A stretch of 64,000 nt of DNA, from positions 186,001 to 250,000 of the forward strand of contig NZ_PYOC01000007.1 of NCBI RefSeq assembly GCF_003026215.1. The letters run 5' to 3'. This DNA comes from Photobacterium indicum (GTDB lineage: Bacteria > Pseudomonadota > Gammaproteobacteria > Enterobacterales > Vibrionaceae). Of this stretch, positions 16,960-25,447 are shown piece by piece; the stretch's first letter is position 1; each line of letters begins with the position of its first letter. Made by a program: the position numbers and the translations under genes. The notes beneath the pieces were generated by a model. That model searched no databases and was not told the origin of the DNA. It was given only the letters and a program-made list of their open reading frames with translations.

Positions 16960-17626
16960 CCTTTGCAAAAGACTATTGCATCGTAAAATTGTTTTTGGCA
17001 GCACCGTTGGCGTCGCCCTTTTTTTTATGTTCATCGGTGTGGTGTGCTGGGGGGCATTCAACACGGCGCTTGAAGTAACTAACGATATGAATTTTTGTAT
17101 TAGTTGCCATGAAATGGAGGAAAATGTTTATACCGAATATATCAACACCATACATTATAATAATCGATCGGGAGTAAGAGCCACCTGTCCCGATTGTCAT
17201 GTTCCAAAAGAGTGGCAACATATGCTGCTAAGAAAAATATTCGCCTCTCGGGAATTATTTCAAAAGCTTATCGGCACGATTGATACGCCTGAAAAATTTA
17301 ACCTTAAGCGATTAGAGTTAGCCCAGCATGTCTGGCAAAGCATGGAACAAACCAATTCCCGTGAATGTCGTAATTGCCACAACTTCAATGCCATGGATAT
17401 CGCATTTCAAAAAAGCCGTAGCGGCCTGGTTCACACCTATGCACAACAACGAAATAAAACCTGCATTGATTGCCACAAGGGCATAGCCCACCAACTTCCT
17501 GATGGCGTACTTCCCTACAAGGGAGGCAATGATGATGACCACCAGTATTATGAACAACAACAAATCGATTGTTATCAGTGTCATGAAGGGATGCCCAAAC
17601 CCAATACCGATGATTGGGAGCTTTAA
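16952..17626 (+). CDS. NapC/NirT-family multihaem cytochrome c with a fifth haem motif
   Basis: A 224-residue protein with one N-terminal membrane anchor (residues 13-35) and five CxxCH motifs: CISCH (49-53), CPDCH (79-83), CRNCH (139-143), CIDCH (171-175) and CYQCH (207-211). The first four match the spacing of NapC/NirT quinol dehydrogenases, which take electrons from menaquinol or ubiquinol to periplasmic reductases. The fifth is in a short tail 13 residues before the end, not in a full TorC-type extra domain. It is the last gene of the operon, overlapping the upstream ferredoxin gene by eight bases. Confidence 0.88.
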   Translation: MFNLCKRLLHRKIVFGSTVGVALFFMFIGVVCWGAFNTALEVTNDMNFCISCHEMEENVYTEYINTIHYNNRSGVRATCPDCHVPKEWQHMLLRKIFASRELFQKLIGTIDTPEKFNLKRLELAQHVWQSMEQTNSRECRNCHNFNAMDIAFQKSRSGLVHTYAQQRNKTCIDCHKGIAHQLPDGVLPYKGGNDDDHQYYEQQQIDCYQCHEGMPKPNTDDWEL

Positions 17627-17692
17627 TCCACTCAACCAAAGCAAACATTCCGCCAATCAAAATGAAGCAGAAGCAAGAGCGTCTGAAGGTTA

Positions 17693-17745
17693 TACCAAAT
17701 CCATTAATTATCTGATCAATTCAGCGAGAGTTAATGGAATTGGTA
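17693..17745. repeat. Inverted repeat, possible miniature mobile or extragenic element
   Basis: Arms TACCAAATCCATTAA and TTAATGGAATTGGTA pair at 14 of 15 positions around a 23-nt centre. It lies just past the cytochrome gene, before the shared terminator. Only one copy was seen in this window; I have the impression of similar elements elsewhere in Photobacterium, which I could not verify. Confidence 0.55.
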
Positions 17746-17755
17746 TTACATAAAA

Positions 17756-17784
17756 AATCCGGAATCAGTTACTGATTCCGGATT
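17756..17784. terminator. Strong bidirectional terminator between the Nap-like operon and ompA-like gene
   Basis: A perfect 13-bp stem, AATCCGGAATCAG with CTGATTCCGGATT, around TTA. A run of A on the left gives the T-tract for the leftward ompA-like transcript. Confidence 0.8.
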
Positions 17785-17866
17785 ATGTCAGGCTCATAGG
17801 ATCGTTCAACTGATCAGCATTACCCTAGGGTGCTTTTTATTGTTAGAAAGCGACAGTTAAGATTTG

Positions 17867-18859
17867 TTACTGACCTTCCATCTCAAAACCAGGTGTAAAT
17901 ACTTCTACACGACGGTTTTGAGCACGACCATCTTCTGTATCATTCGCTGCAACTGGCTCTAGCTCACCACGACCTTGCGCCTGAATTCGACTCTGTTCAA
18001 TACCAAAGTGTGTTGCTAAATAACCAGCAACCACTGCTGCACGTTCTTCAGATAGGTTTTGGTTATACGCTTCTGCACCACGGCTATCAGTGTGACCGAT
18101 AACAAATAGTTCCGTTTCTGGGAAGTTAACCAGACGCTGCGCAATAGGCTGTAACTGATCAATGTCTTGCTGAGATAACGTATCGCTATCAAATGCAAAC
18201 GGCAGTGCAACCGTGATTGGTTCTACTTGAACCATAGCTGGAACAGGTGCAGGTGCTGGTTCAGGTGCTGGTTCAACCACTGCAACTGGTGCAGGAGCGC
18301 CCCAACCATACACTAAGCTAATACCATAGAAATGAGTATCCCAGCTAGCGTCAATGCCTGAATCTTTAAGTTCTAGATCATTGTAATATTGATATTCAAG
18401 ACGTGCCGATAGGTTCTTATTAAAGAAGTATTCAGCACCTACGCCTGCCGTACCAATGATGCCGTCATCAGAGGCATTAATAAGGCCGCTACCATCAGCG
18501 AAATAATAGAAACCACCCGCTTTAGCAAACAAATCAATTGAGTCAGTGATATTCCAGGTGAACTTACCAACAAGATCAACACCTTGTTGCTCAACTGATG
18601 CATTTGTACCTTTAATGTCAGCTTCACCAAGGTAGGTATAACCACCTTCAACGGCAAACCACGGCACAATGTTATATCCTAAGAATGCACCACCGCCCCA
18701 ATCCTCTTTATCAACATTACTTGAGCTAATATCACCAGAGAAGCCGCTATAACTCGTACCACCGACTCGAGCGCCTGCATACCACGGGTTTTCTGTTGCA
18801 GCATTAACTACACCAGAAATGAGTAACGCAAGCGGAAGTATGTAATTCATTTTAGACAT
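17867..18859 (-). CDS. ompA: OmpA-family outer-membrane protein
   Basis: A 330-residue porin-like protein: signal peptide to residue 20 (GVVNAA), an eight-stranded-type N-terminal barrel (aromatic alternation, residues 21-185), a Pro/Ala/Glu/Val-rich hinge (VVEPAPEPAPAPVPAM), and a C-terminal OmpA peptidoglycan-binding domain. The latter shows ALPFAFDSDTL, FVIGHTDSRG, NQNLSEERAAVVAGYL and GRAQNRRVEV. It tethers the outer membrane to peptidoglycan. The start has AAGGA about eight bases upstream. It is monocistronic, ends at the strong terminator at 17756-17784, and has a long leader region upstream. Confidence 0.93.
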   Translation of the reverse strand: MSKMNYILPLALLISGVVNAATENPWYAGARVGGTSYSGFSGDISSSNVDKEDWGGGAFLGYNIVPWFAVEGGYTYLGEADIKGTNASVEQQGVDLVGKFTWNITDSIDLFAKAGGFYYFADGSGLINASDDGIIGTAGVGAEYFFNKNLSARLEYQYYNDLELKDSGIDASWDTHFYGISLVYGWGAPAPVAVVEPAPEPAPAPVPAMVQVEPITVALPFAFDSDTLSQQDIDQLQPIAQRLVNFPETELFVIGHTDSRGAEAYNQNLSEERAAVVAGYLATHFGIEQSRIQAQGRGELEPVAANDTEDGRAQNRRVEVFTPGFEMEGQ

Positions 18860-19337
18860 TTTTCAATCCTTTTATTATTTTAGTGCCACTACCATGTACA
18901 CTATTAGGCTCAGTTCTTATTTTTTACAAGCCGACTTTCTATTTCTTCCATATAGTTCAATTTTTCTTAAATCATTTCAGCGCGATAGTTATTATTGTTC
19001 TATACTTTATTTCTGCAATTACTTGAAGCTTATTAACTTAATTGTCAATTATTTACAGCTGATTTTGAATATTACAAAAAACACTTACAATTCAGTGTAT
19101 TCACCTACTTTATTTAAGCTTAATATATGAGTAACCCTCGAGTTCCCCTATCGTTAGCAAGTCATTAAAAACAAAAAAGCGAGTTTCACTGCACGTTTAT
19201 TGGCTAATACCGTTTTCTTACCGCTAAAAGTACATTTTTAACAATTACAACTGTCGAAACAGTTTTAAACATGATTAATGCCAAGTAGAATACCCCTTAA
19301 TATGACCATGTTTGATTTGATCACAGACAAGTAGAAT
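18860..19337. promoter_or_regulatory. Divergent upstream region of ompA-like and FAD oxidoreductase genes
   Basis: This 478-bp AT-rich gap contains no convincing gene; a 78-codon ORF at 18894-19130 has no Shine-Dalgarno sequence and reflects low GC. I could not identify promoter boxes with confidence. Confidence 0.4.
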
Positions 19338-20870
19338 ATGAATGTAAATGTTTCAGATACACCTTTTGAAAACATCGATGGCTCAATAAAAACTAAAATC
19401 ACCGTTGGTGTTGTAGGAGGTGGTGTTGCAGGTTCAACCGTAGCACTTCGTTTAGCCGAACTTGGCATACCAGTGACTTTATTCGAAGAAGGCACGACCT
19501 TAGTGAATGGTCCTCCTATATGTCATCTACATGCAGGAGGTAATTTATATCGTGAAATATCGGACGAACAATGCGTCACATTGCTTCGCCAATCGATAGA
19601 TACACTACGTGTTTTTCCTCATACCGCAAACATCCGACCAACCGTTATCGCTGTGCCATTACGCGATTCAGGTAATCCTGATACATTATTACCACGCTTA
19701 AAGTTACTTAAAAATGTCTATAAAAAACTCATCGAGCAGGACACAGGCAATGCTGTACTTGGTGACCCAGATGAGTATTTTAAAATTTATCAACAACAAG
19801 ATTTGATAAATCTGGCAGCTAAAAATTTACCGTTAATGCCAGTTTCACTGGATGATTGGATGGTTCCAGTGGCTAAAAATTTGAATTTAAATGAATTCAA
19901 ATACCCTATTATCATGGTGCAAGAATACGGATTAAGCATATTTAGAATTGCAGCCACTGCATCTCTAGCCTTTGATAAATTGCCAGCCTGTAAGGTTTAT
20001 ACTAACGCCAAAGTAACTCATATAGAAAAAAACGATAGTAAGAACCAACAAGCTTGGAATATTTCCTTTCAGCGCTTTAATAAGCAACTTAATGATCATC
20101 AGACGGAGAATATAACCGTTGATTATCTCGTAAACGCTTGTGGCTATCGAACAGGATCATTAGATGATATGGCAGCCGTTACACGAAACCGCATGGTTGA
20201 ATTTAAAGCCGCTTATGTCACTCAATGGCCTGCATGTGAAGGTATTTGGCCTGAGGTGATTTTTCATGGCGAACGTGGTACACCCAATGGTATGGCGCAA
20301 TTAACACCCTACCCTAATGGATACTTCCAGCTTCATGGAATGACTGAAGACATAACCTTATTCAAAAAAGGGCTCGTCAGTTCAACAAAGCAAAGTGCTC
20401 AGCCAAAACTTGAAGAACACTTCATTAGTAAGCTTAAAACACAGTGGAAACCGTTTGAAGTAACAGCTCGAACGCAACGAGCAATCAATCACATGGCACA
20501 ATTTGTTCCAACGTTTGATGATGCTATTGTAAGTGGAAACCCTCTTTTTGGTGCACAGCAAATTCCGGGGAACGACCCAACATTACGTGCAGCAGATGTT
20601 TCTTTCGAAGATCAACATTACGCCCGCTCTGAAATTGTGAAAGCGTCGTCGGCTATATCTGCAGCAGATGCTATTTTAGACAAACTGGTAGAAGAAGGTC
20701 TGATCACTAAAGATATATTCGCAGGCTTATTGTCACGTGAAGAACAATTTCAAATGACGCATGCTCTTAACACTGAAGATGTTGTTCGAGTTGCTGAACA
20801 ATTAGCCGAAAGTAGACATTTTCCGAAAGCGTTAGCTCAGCCAGTTAATATCGCCAAGAATCAAAAATAG
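19338..20870 (+). CDS. FAD-dependent oxidoreductase, substrate unknown
   Basis: A 510-residue cytoplasmic protein with an N-terminal Rossmann FAD motif, GVVGGGVAGSTVALRLAELG, followed by the strand-ending Glu in LFEEG. Later VDYLVNACGYRTG fits the second dinucleotide-contacting segment. The fold resembles the DAO/malate-quinone oxidoreductase superfamily, but no substrate-specific motif is recognised. HLHAGGNLYRE near residue 60 may contact flavin or substrate. The start lacks a clear Shine-Dalgarno sequence. It stands alone, ending at a strong hairpin. Confidence 0.7.
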   Translation: MNVNVSDTPFENIDGSIKTKITVGVVGGGVAGSTVALRLAELGIPVTLFEEGTTLVNGPPICHLHAGGNLYREISDEQCVTLLRQSIDTLRVFPHTANIRPTVIAVPLRDSGNPDTLLPRLKLLKNVYKKLIEQDTGNAVLGDPDEYFKIYQQQDLINLAAKNLPLMPVSLDDWMVPVAKNLNLNEFKYPIIMVQEYGLSIFRIAATASLAFDKLPACKVYTNAKVTHIEKNDSKNQQAWNISFQRFNKQLNDHQTENITVDYLVNACGYRTGSLDDMAAVTRNRMVEFKAAYVTQWPACEGIWPEVIFHGERGTPNGMAQLTPYPNGYFQLHGMTEDITLFKKGLVSSTKQSAQPKLEEHFISKLKTQWKPFEVTARTQRAINHMAQFVPTFDDAIVSGNPLFGAQQIPGNDPTLRAADVSFEDQHYARSEIVKASSAISAADAILDKLVEEGLITKDIFAGLLSREEQFQMTHALNTEDVVRVAEQLAESRHFPKALAQPVNIAKNQK

Positions 20871-20913
20871 TTTCTAAGAACTACAAATAACTAATAATTC
20901 TTTTTTAATTCTC

Positions 20914-20949
20914 AGATAAGTGAAGCCTTTATTCTTGCTTCACTTATCT
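20914..20949. terminator. Long hairpin between convergent genes
   Basis: A perfect 13-bp stem, AGATAAGTGAAGC with GCTTCACTTATCT, and a 10-nt loop in the gap between the oxidoreductase and YSC84-like genes. T-runs are not adjacent, but stem strength and position suggest transcription stopping. Confidence 0.55.
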
Positions 20950-20984
20950 CATGAATTTTAATATCAAGTTTAAAAAGCGACTTA

Positions 20985-21668
20985 TCATTGCGTTAAATCG
21001 GTATCAATCCAATACTTAGAACCAGACACGTTTGCATCAAGCAGCAAACCTTTTTCACCTATTTGATAAATAGCCATTCCACCATTATATTTCGCTGTTA
21101 ATTCTGCACTTTCAGTACCCGCAACAGCGCCCATTTCTGATGTTGCTTCCCAGCCATCTTTCACAAAACCATCAAATGTTTTTTGATCTTCAAAAAAAAT
21201 GATTTGCTGGTAGAACTTTCCACCAAGCCCTGCAGCCAAACCCGCACCAAACATTTTCATGTAGGTACGCTTGTTTGTCTTACGATTAACCGCGACACCC
21301 GCACCTTGGTTAGTGTGCAGCATCAATGAAAATTTTCGGGAATCAAAAACAGCATAACCATAAGCGGAATCAAACAGCAGCTTTGCCGAGGGTTGCTTAT
21401 CAAATAAACGAGCAAGTGCAGTATCAGACATTGTATTCAATGCTTTTCGAGCTTCTTCAGGGGTCTCTGGTTCTAACATCTCATTTAGCTTAGCTTCACC
21501 AGATTCCCATGTTTCTTTCGAAAAGTCAGATACACTATCCCATGCATCTTTGCTGGTATCACCGATTGCACTTCCTAAATCAGATGCGGAATCTTTTATT
21601 TTATCCCAGCTGGCATGCACGGGTAAAACGAATAAACCCAAAGCGATAATAATGGCTCTATATTTCAC
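20985..21668 (-). CDS. YSC84-like lipid-binding domain protein, exported
   Basis: A 227-residue protein beginning with GTG (GAGGGC upstream) and a signal peptide ending VHAS (about residue 19). An amphipathic helical stretch with repeated Asp/Ser/Trp (residues 20-66) precedes a C-terminal domain rich in Gly: GAGVAVNRKTNKRTYMKM, GAGLAAGLGGKF and AKYNGGMAIYQIGEKG. This matches the Ysc84 domain family known for phosphoinositide/lipid binding in eukaryotes and of unclear role in bacterial envelopes. It is downstream of mogA but separated from it by a terminator. Confidence 0.7.
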   Translation of the reverse strand: MKYRAIIIALGLFVLPVHASWDKIKDSASDLGSAIGDTSKDAWDSVSDFSKETWESGEAKLNEMLEPETPEEARKALNTMSDTALARLFDKQPSAKLLFDSAYGYAVFDSRKFSLMLHTNQGAGVAVNRKTNKRTYMKMFGAGLAAGLGGKFYQQIIFFEDQKTFDGFVKDGWEATSEMGAVAGTESAELTAKYNGGMAIYQIGEKGLLLDANVSGSKYWIDTDLTQ

Positions 21669-21689
21669 GATACTGCCCTCATATAAAAA

Positions 21690-21709
21690 CGGTAGCCATA
21701 AGGCTACCG
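21690..21709 (-). terminator. Terminator of mogA
   Basis: CGGTAGCC and GGCTACCG form an 8-bp stem with an ATAA loop; on the minus strand TTTTTATAT follows directly. Confidence 0.75.
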
Positions 21710-21736
21710 ACTTGTAAATTAGTTAAGCTGAAGTCA

Positions 21737-22270
21737 TTACTTCTGCTTTGGACGGAAAGGCTTAATCACTTCCTCGTTACACTCAAGGAATGGACCTTCC
21801 ATCAAATCGATACAATAAGGTATAGCAGGGAATACTGCATCCAGACACTCACGGATAGATTTTGGCTTGCCCGGTAGATTTACAATCAAGCTATCACCAC
21901 GAAGACCCGCCGTTTGGCGTGATAAAATCGCTGTCGGTACAAACTTCAATGATTCAGTACGCATTAGCTCGCCGAAACCTGGCATCATACGGTCACATAC
22001 AGCCTCTGTTGCTTCTGGCGTTACATCACGCTTTGCAGGGCCAGTGCCGCCTGTCGTTACAATAAGGCTACAATCTTGCTCATCAGCCATCTTGATAAGC
22101 GTTGCTTCAATCACGTCTTGCTCATCAGGGATCACTTGGTATACAGGCTCCCAAGGCGATGTTAAGTAGTCATTCAACGTATCGATAATTGCTTGGCCAG
22201 AAATATCTTCGTAAACACCTGCGCTAGCACGGTCACTTACTGTCACAATACCGATTTTCGCTTTACTCAT
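21737..22270 (-). CDS. mogA: Molybdopterin adenylyltransferase MogA
   Basis: A 177-residue cytoplasmic enzyme that adenylates molybdopterin before molybdate insertion. Family signatures: IGIVTVSDRASAGVYED at the N-terminus, LIVTTGGTGPAKRDVTPEAT (MPT-binding TGGTG loop) and LIVNLPGKPKSIRECL. Length matches E. coli MogA more closely than MoaB. AGGGATAAC precedes the ATG. Its product would be required by the NapA-like enzyme encoded 10 kb away, but as a general cofactor gene its location may be coincidental. Confidence 0.93.
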   Translation of the reverse strand: MSKAKIGIVTVSDRASAGVYEDISGQAIIDTLNDYLTSPWEPVYQVIPDEQDVIEATLIKMADEQDCSLIVTTGGTGPAKRDVTPEATEAVCDRMMPGFGELMRTESLKFVPTAILSRQTAGLRGDSLIVNLPGKPKSIRECLDAVFPAIPYCIDLMEGPFLECNEEVIKPFRPKQK

Positions 22271-22449
22271 CTGTTATCCCTCAGACCTTAATAGATCTTA
22301 TTTTGTTAGTTATTGGTGCATTGTAATCCATAACTGCCGCATAAAACGGATTCCATTTATCACAATAACCAAATGAATTATTTGAAATGCAATATTAAGG
22401 AATAATCGTGTATGGATAAAGAGAAAGATAAGGTTTCCGTTTTTAAACC

Positions 22450-23898
22450 TTACAGACCGCCCATTAGCATGTACTTTGTTTCCATGTAATCACAAATCCC
22501 CTGTCGAGCACCCTCACGGCCAAGGCCAGACTCTTTTACACCACCAAAAGGCGCAACTTCAGTAGAAATTAATCCTTCATTTATACCTACCATACCGAAT
22601 TCGAGACTTTCACCCATACGCCATGCACGCTGTAATGATCGCGTATAAACATATGATGCTAAACCTGAATCTGTATCATTTGCACGGGCAATAACTTCAT
22701 CTTCTGTCGCAAAACTGAATACTGCAGCCAGAGGGCCAAACGTTTCTTCAGTAGCAACACGCATTTCATCGGTAACATGTGTAATAACATGTGGGGGGAA
22801 GAAGTTCGTTGATGAATCAGCTTTTTCACCAAATGCTAAGGTTGCCCCTTTTTCTAAGGCATCTGTTACATGGCTTTGTACTTTTTCAGCAGATGCTCGA
22901 TTAATTAATGGACCAATTGTAGCGCCATCGGTAAAACCGTCAGCCATTATTAGTGTTGATACTCGCTGAACCAGCTTTTCAACAAAGACGTCATACACTG
23001 TTTCATGTACATACAAACGGTTTGCACACACACAGGTTTGACCTGCATTACGGAATTTAGCAACCATAACGCCGTCAATAGCTGCATCCAGATCTGCATC
23101 TTCAAACACGATAAATGGTGCATTACCACCTAACTCTAAAGACAATTTTTTCACTGTTGGAGCAGATTGCGCCATTAACAACTTACCGACAGCAGTTGAA
23201 CCCGTAAAAGAGATTTTCTTAACCACTTTACTCTTCGTCAGCTCACCACCAATGGCAACAGCATCACCCGTGATAACGTTGAATAACCCTGCTGGTAACC
23301 CTGCACGTTCGGCAAGTTCAGCCAATGCAAAAGCACTAAATGGAGTGTCTGGCGCTGGTTTTAGTACAACGGCACAACCTGCAGCAAATGCAGGGCCACA
23401 TTTACGAGTGATCATTGCGGCTGGAAAATTCCACGGTGTAATAGCCCCTACAACACCAATCGGTTCTTTTGATACAACAATTCGAGCGTCGGTTTTATGG
23501 CTTGGTATTACTTCACCGTATGTACGTTTCGCTTCTTCGGCAAACCATTCAATAAAATTAGCGGCGTAAATCACTTCACCTTTGGCTTCAGCAAAAGGTT
23601 TACCTTGCTCTGTTGTCATGATGGTCGCGAGATCATCGATATTTTCTAAAATAAGTTCATACCATTTACGTAACGTATTTGAACGCTCTTTAGCTGACAC
23701 TTTCTTCCAGCTTTGAAATGCTCGCTGTGCAGCCTCAATAGCATGCAAGGTTTCTTCATGCTCCATTACAGGTACATAGCCGATAATTTCACCCGTCGAT
23801 GGGTTTGTAACAGGCTCTACTTTGCCGTTTTCAGCGGTTACCCATTGGCCTGCGATATAACACTTTTGTTTAAACAAACTGGGATCATTCAGATTCAC
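22450..23898 (-). CDS. gabD: NADP-dependent succinate-semialdehyde dehydrogenase
   Basis: A 482-residue aldehyde dehydrogenase oxidising succinate semialdehyde to succinate at the end of the GABA shunt. Visible motifs: TPWNFPAAMITRKCGPAFAAG (cofactor-binding loop), LELGGNAPFIVFEDAD (catalytic Glu), NAGQTCVCANRLYVH (nucleophile Cys), and EETFGPLAAVF. The GTG start at 23898 is preferred over an in-frame ATG at 23985, because AAAGGAA lies six bases upstream and this length equals that of E. coli GabD. The extra 29 codons read through the dispersed repeat. It appears monocistronic; no gabT or gabP is adjacent. Confidence 0.9.
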   Translation of the reverse strand: MNLNDPSLFKQKCYIAGQWVTAENGKVEPVTNPSTGEIIGYVPVMEHEETLHAIEAAQRAFQSWKKVSAKERSNTLRKWYELILENIDDLATIMTTEQGKPFAEAKGEVIYAANFIEWFAEEAKRTYGEVIPSHKTDARIVVSKEPIGVVGAITPWNFPAAMITRKCGPAFAAGCAVVLKPAPDTPFSAFALAELAERAGLPAGLFNVITGDAVAIGGELTKSKVVKKISFTGSTAVGKLLMAQSAPTVKKLSLELGGNAPFIVFEDADLDAAIDGVMVAKFRNAGQTCVCANRLYVHETVYDVFVEKLVQRVSTLIMADGFTDGATIGPLINRASAEKVQSHVTDALEKGATLAFGEKADSSTNFFPPHVITHVTDEMRVATEETFGPLAAVFSFATEDEVIARANDTDSGLASYVYTRSLQRAWRMGESLEFGMVGINEGLISTEVAPFGGVKESGLGREGARQGICDYMETKYMLMGGL

Positions 23899-23956
23899 TT
23901 GGAATTTCCTTTCGACAGTGCACAAGTTAATGGCTTGAATTTTAATAGCATATACA

Positions 23957-23975
23957 TATACCCAAGTTACCTCAA
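23957..23975 (-). repeat. Dispersed intergenic repeat, copy B
   Basis: TATACCCAAGTTACCTCAA is the reverse complement of the core of copy A. It lies just upstream of gabD and extends that ORF artificially. Confidence 0.75.
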
Positions 23976-24076
23976 AAGTGAACACTGTTCACAATGCTAT
24001 GCTATTAGCCCATTTCAGGCAAGCTCACGATCTTATAGCAGCAAAACAATAACGAATATTGCTCATCACGTATGGA

Positions 24077-24095
24077 TATACCCAAGTTACCGCAA
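24077..24095 (-). repeat. Dispersed intergenic repeat, copy C
   Basis: TATACCCAAGTTACCGCAA matches the same core as copies A and B. It continues into the last codons and stop of the neighbouring methyltransferase gene, 120 bp from copy B in the same orientation. Confidence 0.75.
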
Positions 24096-24548
24096 CTAGC
24101 ACCAGCGGCGAACTTCACTGCAATACTTTTTGTAATCATCTCCAAATATAGCGGTAAGCACTTCTTCTTCAGGCTCTATTTGAAAGTTATTCATGAAAAA
24201 GAAAAAGATACCAAGCATCAAAAAACATGATATTGCACCTAAGTAAAAGATAGCGGCTAATTGAAATAGCACTAATCCTAAGTACATAGGGTTACGAGAA
24301 TAACGGTATATTCCAGAGGTAATAAGACGAGATGCCTTTTGTGGCTTCCTTGGATCAATCGATGTTCTGGCTTTCGCAAACGACACGATGCCAGCTAGCC
24401 CAAGAATAGCGCCTAGAAAACAAAAAATAAGAACGACAAAAGATTGCCCAGGAAAAACGAATACCCAAAGTGGCCAATACATTGCCAATAAATACATTCC
24501 GCCAAAAGATAGCAACAGCAATAGCGGTGGTGGTAGTTTAAGACTCAT
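24096..24548 (-). CDS. Small membrane methyltransferase, isoprenylcysteine methyltransferase/PEMT-like
   Basis: A 150-residue membrane protein with four hydrophobic segments. The conserved SAM-binding signature of the ICMT/PEMT-like family is visible: LITSGIYRYSRNPMYLGL near residues 79-96, then EPEEEVLTAIFGDDYKKYCSEVRRW at the C-terminus. The substrate is unknown in bacteria; lipids or isoprenoids are likely. GGAG precedes the ATG. The stop codon TAG abuts or lies within dispersed repeat copy C, so the last residues may have been set by insertion of the repeat. Confidence 0.78.
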   Translation of the reverse strand: MSLKLPPPLLLLLSFGGMYLLAMYWPLWVFVFPGQSFVVLIFCFLGAILGLAGIVSFAKARTSIDPRKPQKASRLITSGIYRYSRNPMYLGLVLFQLAAIFYLGAISCFLMLGIFFFFMNNFQIEPEEEVLTAIFGDDYKKYCSEVRRWC

Positions 24549-24836
24549 AAAGAAACTCCATATGTATGATTCTGTCTATCGCTGAATTCAATAAATCAGT
24601 GCAACTCTAGTACAATAAAGCGACGTTATAAACTAAGTATATAGCGCCATACCCTATCTATTGATGCGCCGTGCAAATAATAACAACCATACAGATTTAG
24701 CTAAGGAATACGGTGACAAGTCGCATAAATAGTACAAGTATTTTACCGATATTATATTGCCAGAACTAAGTAAGACTTATAAAATCAGCCCGCTTTCTCA
24801 TTTACTGTTTTTCATGTGTTATCGAGATAATTTTCT

Positions 24837-25343
24837 ATGCAAGAATTGAAATACCTCCAAGGTTACTCTTCTGATTTAACTAGCCAAGTACAAAAACTGA
24901 TTGATAGTCAAAAACTTGAAGCATTATTACTAAAGAAATATCCCGATAATCACAACATTAAAACAGAGAAAGCCCTGTATGATTATGTTGTTGAAATTAA
25001 AAACCAATACTTAAAAAAGTCGGCCCCCATTAGCAAAGTTGCATACGATAATAAGATCAATGTTATTCACCATGCTTTAGGCCTTCATACATTTATCTCT
25101 CGAGTACAAGGTGGAAAGCTAAAATCTAAGCACGAAATCCGTGTTGCTTCAGTGTTCAAAGACGCACCATTGGCTTTTTTACGCATGATCGTCGTGCATG
25201 AGCTTGCCCATCTTCGAGAAAAAGAACATAACAAATCTTTCTACCAATTGTGTTGCCACATGGAACCCAATTATCACCAGTTAGAATTTGATATGCGTTT
25301 ATACCTAACTCAGGTCGATATTTCTCGCAGTTCAAAATACTAG
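24837..25343 (+). CDS. YgjP-like zinc metallopeptidase domain protein
   Basis: A 168-residue cytoplasmic protein with the zinc-binding motif HELAHLREKEHNKSFYQ in its second half (HELAH then H six residues on), matching the YgjP/DUF45 (WLM-related) group. The family also shows a conserved N-terminal helical part before a small beta-sheet; ALYDYVVEIKNQYLK fits. Function is unknown; YgjP relatives may work as processing proteases. Its RBS is weak. It is monocistronic, followed by a degenerate copy of the dispersed repeat. Confidence 0.78.
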   Translation: MQELKYLQGYSSDLTSQVQKLIDSQKLEALLLKKYPDNHNIKTEKALYDYVVEIKNQYLKKSAPISKVAYDNKINVIHHALGLHTFISRVQGGKLKSKHEIRVASVFKDAPLAFLRMIVVHELAHLREKEHNKSFYQLCCHMEPNYHQLEFDMRLYLTQVDISRSSKY

Positions 25344-25352
25344 CCTCATTAA

Positions 25353-25370
25353 TACACCAAGTAACCTCAA
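25353..25370 (-). repeat. Degenerate copy of the dispersed repeat (copy D2)
   Basis: TACACCAAGTAACCTCAA differs from copy B at two internal positions and lacks one C. It lies between the YgjP-like and GGDEF-EAL genes. Confidence 0.5.
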
Positions 25371-25447
25371 AGTACATGACTCTGAGTAAGCTTAGCGAGT
25401 CTTTTGAGATGGCTTCGATATAAACATATAGAATAACTGAGCAAGAA

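Noticed and set aside
8285..17626. Plain periplasmic nitrate reductase (nap) operon
   Set aside because: NapB and NapD absent, extra ferredoxins, FixH-like and large polyferredoxin genes present; the nitrate label would claim more than the sequence shows.
16952..17626. TorC-type pentahaem cytochrome for TMAO reduction
   Set aside because: The fifth haem motif lies in a short tail, not in the roughly 180-residue C-terminal domain of TorC, and no TorA/TorD gene is near.
18894..19130. 78-codon ORF in the ompA upstream region
   Set aside because: No ribosome site, Leu/Ile/Tyr-rich as expected from AT-rich non-coding DNA.
19305..19330. CRP-like site before the FAD oxidoreductase
   Set aside because: Only the right half (GATCACA) fits; the left half does not match TGTGA at the right spacing.
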